From a bacterium (GTDB lineage Bacteria; Myxococcota_A; Bradymonadia; UBA7976; UBA1532): DNA of 64,000 bases. The notes under the pieces are model-generated. The model made no database searches and was not told where the DNA came from. It was given only the letters and a program-made list of their open reading frames with translations. The position numbers and the translations under genes are program-made. Below, piece after piece: positions 17,465 to 26,006 of this stretch. Each line of letters opens with the position of its first letter. Position 1 is the stretch's first letter. The stretch is taken from positions 1 through 64,000 of the forward strand of contig JAUHYW010000023.1 in assembly GCA_030426085.1 (NCBI GenBank), in the 5' to 3' direction.

Positions 17465-18433
17465 ATGACCCCCCGCTCCCTGCTGCTGGCCGCCCTGGCC
17501 CTGGCCCTGGCGGCCGGCTGCAAGTCGAAGGACCGCGCCGAGGGCCCCGACGCGCCGACGACGATGCGGCTCCAGCTCAACTGGGTGCCCGAGCCCGAGT
17601 TCGGCGGCCTCTACGCCGCGCAGAAGCAGGGCCTGTACCGGGCCGCGGGCCTCGAGGTCGAGCTGATCAAGGGCAGCGCCGGGGTGCCCTCGGCCCAGCT
17701 CGCGGCGAGCGGCAAGGTCGAGTTCGCCGTCGTCACCGGGGCCGAGGTCATCCGCATGCGGACCCGGGGGGCCGATCTGGTCGCGCTGTACGCCCAGTTC
17801 CGCACCTCGCCCCGGGGGATCGTCGTGCACCGCGACAGCCCCTACAAGTCGCTCGAGGCCCTGTGGAAGAGCGACGCCACCGTGGTGCTCGAGCCGGGGC
17901 TGCCCTTCGCCCGGTGGCTGGACAAGCAATACGGCGGGCAGAACCTGGAGCGGGTGCCGTCCACCGGCAACCTCGCCGGGTTCATGGCCGACAAGGGGCT
18001 GGCCCAGGCGGTGTTCGTCTTCGCCGAGCCGGTCGAGCTCGAGCGGCGGGCGGTGCCGGTGCGCATCCTCGACGTGGCCGACACCGGCTTCAACCCGTAC
18101 GAGGCGATCATCGTCACCCGCCGGGCGTACCTCGAGGCCAACCGGGCGAAGGTGAAGGCGTTCGTCGACGCCACCCGGGCCGGCTGGGCGGCCTACCTCG
18201 CCGATCCGGGCCCGACCAACGCGGTGATGGCCGAGCTGAACCCGGCGATGAGCAAGGCCGCGATGGACACCTCGATCCGCCTCGCCGAGCGCTACATCAA
18301 GGGCATCGACAAAGGCCCGCCGGGCTCGATGACCACCGCCCGCTGGGCCGCGCTCGTCGACCAGCTCGTGCGGCTGGGCGAGATCGAGGCGAAGCAGGCC
18401 CCGCCGCCCGACTCGCTGTATGTCGACCTCTGA
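17465..18433 (+). CDS. NMT1/THI5-like substrate-binding lipoprotein
   Basis: A 322-residue lipoprotein (lipobox LAAGC, Cys19) that captures the substrate for the adjacent permease. The typical beginning of the mature domain, LQLNWVPEPEFGGLYAAQKQGLY, is that of NMT1/THI5-like proteins, which bind pyrimidine thiamine precursors, riboflavin or related heterocycles. AAGGAGG lies 5 bases before the ATG. The 3' end overlaps the folB start by 14 bases, which is unusually long and ties transport to pterin metabolism. The substrate is not proven. Confidence 0.85.
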   Translation: MTPRSLLLAALALALAAGCKSKDRAEGPDAPTTMRLQLNWVPEPEFGGLYAAQKQGLYRAAGLEVELIKGSAGVPSAQLAASGKVEFAVVTGAEVIRMRTRGADLVALYAQFRTSPRGIVVHRDSPYKSLEALWKSDATVVLEPGLPFARWLDKQYGGQNLERVPSTGNLAGFMADKGLAQAVFVFAEPVELERRAVPVRILDVADTGFNPYEAIIVTRRAYLEANRAKVKAFVDATRAGWAAYLADPGPTNAVMAELNPAMSKAAMDTSIRLAERYIKGIDKGPPGSMTTARWAALVDQLVRLGEIEAKQAPPPDSLYVDL

Positions 18434-18809
18434 GCGACCGCCCGCGCCGGGCACCGTGCTCATCCGCGATCTCGAGATCCGGTGCATCGTCGGCGTGCTG
18501 CCCCGCGAGCGGATCGAGCCGCAGATCCTCCGGCTCGACGTCGAGCTCGATCTGGACCTCGCCCCCGCCGCCGCCGCCGAGGCCGTCGAACACACCGTGG
18601 ACTACGCCGCCGTCGCCGCCTGGCTGGCCGAGCGGGCGCTGTCCCGGGCCTATCGGCTCGTCGAGACGCTGGCCGTCGAGAGCTGCCGCGACCTGCTCGC
18701 CCGCCACCCGTCGCTCACCCGGGCGGCGATCACCGTCAAGAAGCCGGCCGCCGTGCCCGCCGCTGCGTGGGTCGGCTGCCGCTACGAAGCGCGCCGGAGC
18801 CCGCCATGA
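18420..18809 (+). CDS. folB: Dihydroneopterin aldolase family protein FolB
   Basis: A 129-residue cytoplasmic enzyme of the folate pathway, converting 7,8-dihydroneopterin to hydroxymethyl-dihydropterin and glycolaldehyde (or a family relative). Matches include IRDLEIRCIVGVLPRERIEPQ, LDVELDLDL, VDYAAVAAWLAE, RLVETLAVESCRDLL and the C-terminal ITVKKPAAVP with the conserved catalytic Lys. The ATG lies inside the end of the binding-protein gene in another frame. The stop overlaps the ATG of the SDR gene. Confidence 0.9.
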   Translation: MSTSERPPAPGTVLIRDLEIRCIVGVLPRERIEPQILRLDVELDLDLAPAAAAEAVEHTVDYAAVAAWLAERALSRAYRLVETLAVESCRDLLARHPSLTRAAITVKKPAAVPAAAWVGCRYEARRSPP

Positions 18810-19564
18810 TGAACATCTCGCCGAAGCCGATCGCGCTCGTCACCGGGGCCGCCCACCGCACGGGGCGGGCGCTGGCCGAGTCGCTCGGGCTCGACCGCTT
18901 CACCGTCTGGGTGCACTACGACACCTCGGCCGAGGCCGCCGAAGAGGTCGCCGACAGCATCGAGCGCGACGGCGGCCGGGTGCGGCTCGTCCGGGGCGAC
19001 CTCACCCGGCCCGACCAGACGGCGGCGATCATCGACCGCATCGCCGAGGTCGACGGCCGGATGGACGTCCTGGTGAACAACGTCGGCATCTACCGCACCG
19101 GCCCGCTCGCCGAATACGACCGGGAGGACTACCGCCAGACCCTCGCGGCCAACGTGCTGGGCCCGTTCGACCTCATACGCCGATCGCTGCCGCTCTTCCG
19201 GGCCTACGGGGGCAACATCATCAACATCGGCGCGGCGGGCATCGACTACAACGGCGCGGGGGGCAAGGCGGCGGCCTACTACAGCAGCAAGGCCGCGCTG
19301 CTCGTCCTGACCCGCAGCTTCGCCGAAGAGCTGGGGCCCCGGGGCATCCGGGTCAACATGATCTCGCCGGGGCACATCGACAACAGCGTCGACATCCCGC
19401 CCGACTTCGCCGAGACGGTGCCCCTGCGGCGGGCGGCGACCACCCTGGACATCTGCAACGCGATGCGGTGGCTGATCGACACCCGGCGCGCGGGCTACAT
19501 CACCGGCCAGAACATCCAGGTGGACGGGGGCATGATGCTCGGCCTCCGGGCCGATCGGTGGTGA
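18806..19564 (+). CDS. Pteridine-reductase/FolM-like SDR
   Basis: A 252-residue short-chain dehydrogenase. The dinucleotide motif is TGAAHRTG, that is TGxxxRxG, which marks pteridine reductase PTR1 and FolM (most SDRs have TGxxxGxG). NNVGIYRTG stands for the NNAG box, YYSSK holds the YxxxK catalytic pair, and ITGQNIQVDGG closes the domain. The usual catalytic Ser is not obvious (NIGAAG), as in FolM. Overlap with folB (ATGA) makes dihydropterin or dihydromonapterin reduction the likely role; a general SDR is the alternative. Confidence 0.8.
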   Translation: MMNISPKPIALVTGAAHRTGRALAESLGLDRFTVWVHYDTSAEAAEEVADSIERDGGRVRLVRGDLTRPDQTAAIIDRIAEVDGRMDVLVNNVGIYRTGPLAEYDREDYRQTLAANVLGPFDLIRRSLPLFRAYGGNIINIGAAGIDYNGAGGKAAAYYSSKAALLVLTRSFAEELGPRGIRVNMISPGHIDNSVDIPPDFAETVPLRRAATTLDICNAMRWLIDTRRAGYITGQNIQVDGGMMLGLRADRW

Positions 19565-19568
19565 CGCG

Positions 19569-20447
19569 ATGCGCCGCGCCCTGCTGAGCGCCGGGTGGGC
19601 GCTGCTCGCGCTCGCGGCCGGCTGCGACGACGACCCCATCGCCCCGCTCGACCTCGGGATCGACGCCGCGCCCGATGCGGACCCCGACGCCGCCCCCGAT
19701 GCTCGCCCGGATGCCATCCCCGGCCCCATCGAAGACGCCGCGCCCGACGCCCGCCCGGTCGACGCCGCGTCGGACGCGACGCCCGACGCCGCGCCCGACG
19801 CCATCGCCGACGCCACTTCCGACGGGGCGCCCGACACCGGCGACCCGGGCGACGCGGGCCCCGACGGCGCCCCCGACGCGCTGCCCCCCGACATGCCGTG
19901 GGCCCCCGCCGTCCACCGGGTGTTCATGACCGCCGAGGCGTTCACCGCCGACTTCGGCGGCCTCGCCGGCGCCGACGCCGCCTGCGCCGCCGCCGCGGCG
20001 GCCGCCGGGCTCGACGGCGTGTGGATGGCCATCCTCTCCGACGCCGACACCGGGGCCCGCGACCGCCTGACGATCACCGGCCCGATCGAGACCACCGCCG
20101 GCGCGCGGGTCGCCGAGGGCGCCGACGACCTGTGGGACGGCGCCATCCGCTCCCCCATCGCGGTCGACGCCACCGGCCGCCCGCCCGGGGGCCGGCCCGA
20201 CGTGTGGACCGGCACCGACGCCGACGGCTCGCCCGACGCCCGGGCCAACTCGTTCTGTTCGGGGTGGGGCCGCCTCGACCGCCCGCTGGGCGGGGTCGAG
20301 ATCGGCCGGGGCGACCTCGTCGACGCCCGGTGGATCGCCTTCTACCGCGACGGCGCCTCGGCCTACGCGTGCAGCAGCGCCGCCCGCCTGTACTGCATCG
20401 ACGGACAGTCGCCCCTCAGCGCATCAGCTCGGCGGCGAAGGCCATGA
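19569..20447 (+). CDS. Lipoprotein with Asp-Ala-Pro linker and C-type-lectin/endostatin-like domain
   Basis: A 292-residue lipoprotein (lipobox LAAGC). Residues about 25-110 are an Asp-Ala-Pro-rich linker with AAPDA and DATPD units. The following domain, beginning VFMTAEAFTADFGGLAGADAACAAAA, WMAILSD and ending RLYCI, matches the DUF1554/collagenase-NC10-endostatin-like pattern, which is often a sugar- or cell-surface-binding fold with paired Cys. It starts 4 bases after the SDR stop, but is probably not functionally related. The last 32 bases overlap the convergent gene. Confidence 0.75.
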   Translation: MRRALLSAGWALLALAAGCDDDPIAPLDLGIDAAPDADPDAAPDARPDAIPGPIEDAAPDARPVDAASDATPDAAPDAIADATSDGAPDTGDPGDAGPDGAPDALPPDMPWAPAVHRVFMTAEAFTADFGGLAGADAACAAAAAAAGLDGVWMAILSDADTGARDRLTITGPIETTAGARVAEGADDLWDGAIRSPIAVDATGRPPGGRPDVWTGTDADGSPDARANSFCSGWGRLDRPLGGVEIGRGDLVDARWIAFYRDGASAYACSSAARLYCIDGQSPLSASARRRRP

Positions 20448-22209
20448 TCCGGGCCGCGAAGACGTTCGCCGGATCGGCCGGATCGCTGCCCGGGGCCCAG
20501 CTCCAGCCGGAGTCCCGCCCGGTCATCTGCCCCGGCGCCTCGAAGTCGCCCACCAGCAGCCCCGCCAGATCGAGCGACAGCATCTCGTCGAACCACGCCT
20601 GCACGATCTGCCGCCGGGCGTCGACGCTCAGCGCGCTGCCCGGCAGCCGGGCGGTCATCACCAGCGGCCGCTGCTCGACCGCGGCGATCACCGCGTGCCC
20701 CCGGATCCACGCCGCGCCCAGGTTGGCCAGCGTATTGGCGTCCCCGGCGAAGCCGAGCAGCAGCGGATCGAGGCTCAGCGTCGCGAAGTCGATGCCATCC
20801 AGCCGCAGGTTGCGCAGCCACCCGATCTGGTGGGTCCCATCCAGCAGCGACACCAACCCCGCCTGACGCAGCGTATCGCCGGCCTGATTGTAAGACTGGG
20901 GGTTGATGTCGAAGCCCGCGTCGCCGCTCGCGATGAGCTGGCGGGGCGCGTTGGCCACGATGACCGGCAGCACGTCGGCGTAGAACTGCGACACCCCGTC
21001 CCCGGTGGCGTCCATGTAGACCCCCACCGCGTCGAGATCGTCGAGCACGATCCAGCCCAGTATGCTCGGGTCGTCGCGATAGGGCAGATCGGTGCGGGCG
21101 TTGACCCGGGTGATGATCGTGCGGACGTACGCCTTGAACTGCTCCCGGGGCAGGCCGATGCCGAAGAACGCCTGCCAGTCCTCGGGATCGGCCGCGGGCA
21201 GCGCCGACCAGTTGAGGTACTGCGGCGGCCCCCCGTAGGTCGGGCCCCCGTCGCCGAGCGACAGCAGCAGCTTGACCCCGGCCACCCCCGCCTGCTCGAT
21301 GATCAGATCGAGGGCCTCCAGCCCGGTCTGCGTCAGCTCGCCCGGCGCCTGCTGGATGACCGTCGGGGTGAACGGCCGATCGTCGTAGGCCCGGGTCCGG
21401 ATCACCGTCGCCCCCATCTCGGCGGCCTGCATCAGCAGCGGCCCCACCGCCTCGGGATCGCTCACCGCCACGTCGAGCAGATCGGGCATCGCGACCCCCA
21501 CGAAGCGGTAGGGCGTCTCGTCCTGCACGAAGCGCCCGTCGCGCACCTCGACGAAGGCGTCCACCCGGATGCTGACCGTCTCCCGATCTTCGAGCCCATC
21601 GAGCCCGGCCACCACCGTCAGCGTGTGCAGCCCCGGCGGGAGCTGCACCGTCGTCTCGAAGCGCCGCCCCTCGATCAGCTCGAGCGGCTGCCCCGGCTCG
21701 AGCCCGTCGATCACCAGCCGGGCGCTGCCCCCGTCCTCGAGCCGGAAGACCTGCCCGATGACATCCACCGCCCCGTCGAACAGCACGCTGCCGTCGAAGG
21801 GCGCCGTGATCACCACGCTCGGCGGCTCGGGCCCCATGTCGGGCGGATCGGGCATACCGCCGAAGCCGCCCTGCCCCCCCGCGCCCCCGCTCACGTCGGC
21901 CTCGACCCGGGCGTCGTCGAGCGGCCCCACGTCGAACGGCACCGACATGTCGCGCCCGGTGCCCCCGTCGGCGAGCGGCAGACACTCGCCGTTCGAGCAC
22001 ATCTCGCGGCCGTAGGCGCAGAGCTGCTCGCCGCAGCGGATGACGTAGATCGACTGCACGCACTCCCCGGCGTACAGCGTCGTGTCGCAGCGGAAGCCCT
22101 GACGGCAGTCGTCGTCGGTCGAGCACGGCGCCACCGCGTCGCTGCACCCGGTGAGGGCCACGAGCAGCGCGAGCAGGGCGGACTTCGGGTCGAGTCGGGG
22201 TCGGATCAT
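20416..22209 (-). CDS. GH5-like lipoprotein, probable pseudoenzyme
   Basis: A 597-residue lipoprotein (lipobox LTGC) with a Cys-rich N-terminal part (DDDCRQGFRC, CGEQLC), a Gly-rich linker, an Ig-like domain (about residues 130-225) and a TIM-barrel segment that follows the scheme of GH5 mannanases: FVGVAMPDLLDVA, GATVIRTRAYDDR, GVKLLLSLGD, ILGWIVLDDLDA, PLVMTARLPG. At the two sites where the catalytic Glu residues are expected (W-x-L-x-N-E and E-x-G) the protein has LDDLD and TARLPG, so activity is doubtful. A TATACT box lies 7 bases before the ATG at 22209 and no ribosome binding site is present, which suggests a leaderless mRNA. Confidence 0.65.
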   Translation of the reverse strand: MIRPRLDPKSALLALLVALTGCSDAVAPCSTDDDCRQGFRCDTTLYAGECVQSIYVIRCGEQLCAYGREMCSNGECLPLADGGTGRDMSVPFDVGPLDDARVEADVSGGAGGQGGFGGMPDPPDMGPEPPSVVITAPFDGSVLFDGAVDVIGQVFRLEDGGSARLVIDGLEPGQPLELIEGRRFETTVQLPPGLHTLTVVAGLDGLEDRETVSIRVDAFVEVRDGRFVQDETPYRFVGVAMPDLLDVAVSDPEAVGPLLMQAAEMGATVIRTRAYDDRPFTPTVIQQAPGELTQTGLEALDLIIEQAGVAGVKLLLSLGDGGPTYGGPPQYLNWSALPAADPEDWQAFFGIGLPREQFKAYVRTIITRVNARTDLPYRDDPSILGWIVLDDLDAVGVYMDATGDGVSQFYADVLPVIVANAPRQLIASGDAGFDINPQSYNQAGDTLRQAGLVSLLDGTHQIGWLRNLRLDGIDFATLSLDPLLLGFAGDANTLANLGAAWIRGHAVIAAVEQRPLVMTARLPGSALSVDARRQIVQAWFDEMLSLDLAGLLVGDFEAPGQMTGRDSGWSWAPGSDPADPANVFAARIMAFAAELMR

Positions 22210-22261
22210 GGCGCGGAGTATAGCGGAAGCGCGGGGGTCGGCACGCCCTCTCGCCCGACCG

Positions 22262-23794
22262 TCAGAAGTCCAGGCCGCCGGTGGACTCCGGCTCATCCGC
22301 CGGCGCGGGCGGATCCGGCTGCGACGGCACCGTCGGACCGCGCTGATCGGACCCCGCCGACGGCGGCGCTGGTGTCCGGCGCCGGCTCCGTCGCTTGGGC
22401 GGCCGCCGCACCACCGGCGAGGGTGGCGCGATGTCGCCCCGAGCGTCGACCTGCGCATCGGGCGCGCCGGATCCGCCGCCCGCCGCCCCGTCGGGGCGCT
22501 CGACCAGCTCGATGACCCCCAGCGCCATGGCCGACGGGCCGTGGAGGTGCACCTCGACCGCGTCGTAGCCCGGGCGCTCGATCCGCAGCCAGCGGGCGGT
22601 CCCGCACGGGCGCTCCACCGGTAGCGGGGTCACCCCGAGCGGCGTCTGATCTTCGAACACCCCCGCCCCGGGCGGGTCGGTCGCCAGCCGCTCGACGCAG
22701 GGCTCGACCGTCCCCGGCGGCGCGCTCGTCGGGCGGCGGACGAGCGCCACCAGCGCCACCAGACCGGCGACGCCCACCACCACCCCGGCGGCGATCGGCT
22801 GCCACCGCCGGCGACCGGGCGGCTTCGGCAGCGCGGTCAGCGTCGAGCGACCGGAGCTCATGAGCCCGCTGCTCGGCGTCCCCCCGTACTCCGGCGTCGC
22901 CCGCAGGGCATCACGGGCGCTGCGGGCGTCGGCCGGCCGCTCCGAGCGCGCCTTGCGCAGCATCGCCGTGAGCCAGCCCTGGAGCTGCGGCGACAGCCCG
23001 TTGACCAGCGGCGGCTCGCGGTTGAGGTGCATCCAGGCCAGCCGGGCGTCGACCGGCATCGAGGCCAGCGCCGCCGGGACCGGGTCGTCGGCCTCGAACG
23101 GCCGCCGGCCGACCAGCATCTCGTAGACGATCAGGCCCAGCGCATAGAGGTCGGTGCGCCCGTCGGTCGGCTCGTTGCGGAACTGCTCGGGCGCCATGTA
23201 GGGCGGGGTGCCCATCGAGGCGTTGCGCCGGGTCAGCGCCGGCTCGGACGCCCGGGTCTGCTTGGCGATGCCGAAGTCGAGGACCTTGGTGACCTCGATG
23301 CCATCCTCCCGCACGAGGAACAGGTTGGCCGGCTTGAGGTCGCGGTGCACGATTCCGAGCGCGTGGGCCTCGACGAGCGCGGTGAGCACGTGATCGGCCA
23401 CCGCCAGCGCCCGGGACAGCGTCGGGGGTTCGGCGGCCAGGGCCTCGTCGAGCCCTCGTCCTTCGAGCAGCTCCATCACGACGTACGGCCGCTCGTCGGG
23501 CAGCAGGCCGCTGTCGAAGACGGGCACGGTGTGCAGGCTGCGGAGCTGAGCGATCGTCCGGATCTCACGATCGAAGCGGGCCCGCTCGCGGGGCGTCCCC
23601 AGGCCGGCGAGCACCTTCATGGCGCATGGCCGGTCGTGCAGGCGCACGTTCTGGCAGTGGTACACCGCGCCCATGCCGCCCCGCCCGAGCAGCCCGACGA
23701 CCCGGTAGCGGGCGTCGACCACGGCGCCGATCAGCGGGTCGGAGGCGGCAGCGTCACCGGCGGCGCGGTCGTCGGGGGTCGGGCGGTCGGGCAC
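22262..23794 (-). CDS. Ser/Thr protein kinase with PEGA-like extracytoplasmic part
   Basis: A 510-residue Hanks-type kinase. Kinase domain about residues 25-290: GRGGMGAVY, AMKVL (ATP-binding Lys), HRDLKPANLF (near residue 150), DFGIAK and GTPPYMAPEQ. One transmembrane helix around residues 328-348 is followed by a PEGA-like domain (ATDPPGAGVFEDQTPLG) and a disordered Pro/Arg-rich tail. The GTG start at 23794 lacks a good ribosome binding site and is 7 bases after the stop of the upstream kinase, so the two are probably translated together. The target is unknown. Confidence 0.9.
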   Translation of the reverse strand: MPDRPTPDDRAAGDAAASDPLIGAVVDARYRVVGLLGRGGMGAVYHCQNVRLHDRPCAMKVLAGLGTPRERARFDREIRTIAQLRSLHTVPVFDSGLLPDERPYVVMELLEGRGLDEALAAEPPTLSRALAVADHVLTALVEAHALGIVHRDLKPANLFLVREDGIEVTKVLDFGIAKQTRASEPALTRRNASMGTPPYMAPEQFRNEPTDGRTDLYALGLIVYEMLVGRRPFEADDPVPAALASMPVDARLAWMHLNREPPLVNGLSPQLQGWLTAMLRKARSERPADARSARDALRATPEYGGTPSSGLMSSGRSTLTALPKPPGRRRWQPIAAGVVVGVAGLVALVALVRRPTSAPPGTVEPCVERLATDPPGAGVFEDQTPLGVTPLPVERPCGTARWLRIERPGYDAVEVHLHGPSAMALGVIELVERPDGAAGGGSGAPDAQVDARGDIAPPSPVVRRPPKRRSRRRTPAPPSAGSDQRGPTVPSQPDPPAPADEPESTGGLDF

Positions 23795-23801
23795 GGCGGC
23801 G

Positions 23802-24923
23802 CTATCCGATGAACGCGTAGACGAGGCCCCCGGTGACCACGATGGCCAGAGCGAGGCCGATCGCCGTCGCCCACGCCGGCCACCCGGTCGCGCGGGGAGG
23901 CGGAGGCGCGAGGTCGATCACGGCCTCGACCGAGTTCGGCGTTCCGTGGGGGTCGTCGGGCACGTCGAGGTCGAAGTCGTGGATGTCGACCGGCACCGTC
24001 TTGGGGGCGAGCGCCTCGACCCGCCGGGGATCGAGCGCCGGCAGGCCCGCCCCCTCGGGCGTCGCCCGCAAGGCCTGCATGGCGTCGGTCGCGCTGCCGA
24101 ACCGGGCCTCGGGATCGCGCGCGCGCAGCCGGGCCACGACCCGCTCCAGAGCGTCGGAGACCCCCCCGATCGGGGCGGGCGGCGTGTGCAGGTGGTGCCA
24201 CAGATAGACCATCTGCCGCGCGCCGCGCACATGCAGCGGCGCCGAGTCGAGGCCATCGAAGGGGTGTCGCCCGGCGAGCATCACCGCCAGCAACATGCCG
24301 ACCGCGTACAGGTCGCTGCGCCCGTCGATGCGCCCGTGCTCGATCTGCTCGGGGGCCATGTAGCGCGGCGTACCGAGCAGCGTGCCCCGACCGGTGAGCC
24401 CCTGAGCGTCGCCCTGATAGGGCCGGGCGATGCCGAAGTCGAGCAGCACCGGCCGCTCGGCGTGCATCTCGTCGGCGGCGAGGAAGACGTTGGCCGGCTT
24501 GATGTCGCGGTGCACGATGCCGACGGTGTGGGCCACGGCCAGCCCCAGCAGAATCCCATCGGCCAGGGCGACCGCCCGGGGCGGCGCCAGACGCGCGGTC
24601 TGCGACAGCAGCGCGTCGAGCGAGCGCCCGTTCAGCAGCTCCATCACCAGATACGGGCGCCCGTCGGCGGTCACCCCGGTGTCGATCATCTTGACGATGT
24701 GCGGGCTGGTGAGCTGAGCGGTCAGCTCGACCTCGCGGATGAACCGGGCCCGCGCGATCCCGGTGGCGCCTGCGCCGGCGAGCAGCTTGACCGCGCACAC
24801 CCGCCCGCCGAGCCGCCGATCGAGCGCCCGATAGACCTCGCCCATGCCGCCCCGGCCCAGCGGCGCGAGCAACTCATAGCGGCCATCGGCGATGGTGCGC
24901 GGGGCCGGAGGGGGCTCAGCCAT
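23802..24923 (-). CDS. Tail-anchored Ser/Thr protein kinase
   Basis: A 373-residue Hanks-type kinase with the kinase domain at residues about 15-285 (GRGGMGEVY, AVKLL, HRDIKPANVF near residue 136, DFGIARP, GTPRYMAPEQ). The only membrane segment is the last 22 residues (AIGLALAIVVTGGLVYAFIG), with no extracytoplasmic sensor, so it is tail-anchored and probably senses through partners. The partner may be the kinase encoded downstream. It is divergent from the PEGA-domain gene at 25000 and shares its promoter region. Confidence 0.9.
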   Translation of the reverse strand: MAEPPPAPRTIADGRYELLAPLGRGGMGEVYRALDRRLGGRVCAVKLLAGAGATGIARARFIREVELTAQLTSPHIVKMIDTGVTADGRPYLVMELLNGRSLDALLSQTARLAPPRAVALADGILLGLAVAHTVGIVHRDIKPANVFLAADEMHAERPVLLDFGIARPYQGDAQGLTGRGTLLGTPRYMAPEQIEHGRIDGRSDLYAVGMLLAVMLAGRHPFDGLDSAPLHVRGARQMVYLWHHLHTPPAPIGGVSDALERVVARLRARDPEARFGSATDAMQALRATPEGAGLPALDPRRVEALAPKTVPVDIHDFDLDVPDDPHGTPNSVEAVIDLAPPPPRATGWPAWATAIGLALAIVVTGGLVYAFIG

Positions 24924-24938
24924 GGCGGTGGTTCGACC

Positions 24939-24966
24939 TTGTCAGCAACATCGCAGGCAGTATACT
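24939..24966 (+). promoter_or_regulatory. Sigma70-like promoter for the PEGA gene, palindromic -10
   Basis: TTGTCA (24939-24944), 16 bases, then TATACT (24961-24966), 33 bases before the ATG at 25000. The -10 element lies in the palindrome AGTATACT (24959-24966), so the same box could serve the divergent kinase genes, although a good -35 for that direction is not visible. Confidence 0.5.
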
Positions 24967-24999
24967 CCAACTGTGCGTCGGGGCCAGCCGGGAGTCGGG

Positions 25000-25938
25000 A
25001 TGCGAAAACAGGCCGAAATGCGCCGTATACCGCAAAAGGAATACACCCGCCGACGACCGCTGGCGCTGGTCGCGCTGCTGCTCGCGGGCGCGGCCGGTGT
25101 CAGCATCCCATCGACGGCGGCCGACGCAGCCGAGGCCGAGGCCGAGGCCGATCCCCACGCGGCGGCGGTCTACTTCCGCAAGGCCCGGCGCGAGGCGAGC
25201 AAGGGCCGCTACCCCACCGCGCTGCGCTTTCTGCAGCGGGCCTACGCCGCCGACCCCCAGCCGAAGTACGTGGCCAACCAGGGGGTGGCCTACCTCAAGA
25301 TGAAGCAGTACGCCGAGGCGCTCGAGCGCTTCGAGTGGTTCCTCGAGCGGGCCGAGGCCCCCGACGACCGGGCGCTGGCCGAGAGCTACCTGCTCAAGCT
25401 GCGCCCCCAGATCATCATCACCTCCGAGCCGCCCGGGGCCCGGGTCTCGATCGATCAGCAGGCGATCGGCGTCACCCCCCTCATCACCGAGGTGATCGCC
25501 GGCAAGCACCTGCTCCAGCTCGATCTGTCCGACCACCGCACGGCCGATCAGGCGCTCGAGGTCGCGCTCAACACCGGCCAGAACCTGCACGTCGTGCTCG
25601 AAGCCGCCCCGGCTGGAGGCGCCCCGCCGCCCTCCGGGAGCTGGGGGCTGACCGAGTGGGGGTGGACGTCGATCGCGGTGGGCGGGGTCGCGGCGGCCGT
25701 CGGCGGCACGCTGGGCGGGCTGGCGATGCAGTCGCTCGACGCCCGGGGTGACGCCGCCGACGTGCCGCAGTGGAAGGCCCGTCAGGCCGACGCCGAGCGC
25801 TACGGCGTCGGCATGTACGCCGCCGGCGGCGTCGCCGTCGCGGCGCTGGTGACCGGCGTGATCCTGCTCTCCACCGACGCGTCGCCGGCCTCGATCGAGG
25901 TCGGGCCGGGCGGCGTATCGGTCGAGGGCCGCTTCTGA
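25000..25938 (+). CDS. TPR and PEGA domain exported protein
   Basis: A 312-residue protein with an N-terminal hydrophobic signal or anchor (residues about 20-40), a TPR region (about residues 45-130; HAAAVYFRKARREASKGRY, ALRFLQRAY, YVANQGVAYLKMKQYAEAL) and a PEGA domain (about residues 137-205; IIITSEPPGARVSIDQ, IGVTPL, VIAGKHLLQLDL). Two hydrophobic segments near residues 222-248 and 270-292 follow. GGGAGTCGGG precedes the ATG. PEGA proteins commonly bind surface polysaccharide or partner with Ser/Thr kinases; the divergent kinases make a shared pathway plausible. Confidence 0.8.
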   Translation: MRKQAEMRRIPQKEYTRRRPLALVALLLAGAAGVSIPSTAADAAEAEAEADPHAAAVYFRKARREASKGRYPTALRFLQRAYAADPQPKYVANQGVAYLKMKQYAEALERFEWFLERAEAPDDRALAESYLLKLRPQIIITSEPPGARVSIDQQAIGVTPLITEVIAGKHLLQLDLSDHRTADQALEVALNTGQNLHVVLEAAPAGGAPPPSGSWGLTEWGWTSIAVGGVAAAVGGTLGGLAMQSLDARGDAADVPQWKARQADAERYGVGMYAAGGVAVAALVTGVILLSTDASPASIEVGPGGVSVEGRF

Positions 25939-26006
25939 CACCGCGCCCCGCCGAGGCGGCGGCTCACACCCCCACCGGCTGGGCACCGGGCATACGCGGA
26001 GGACTC

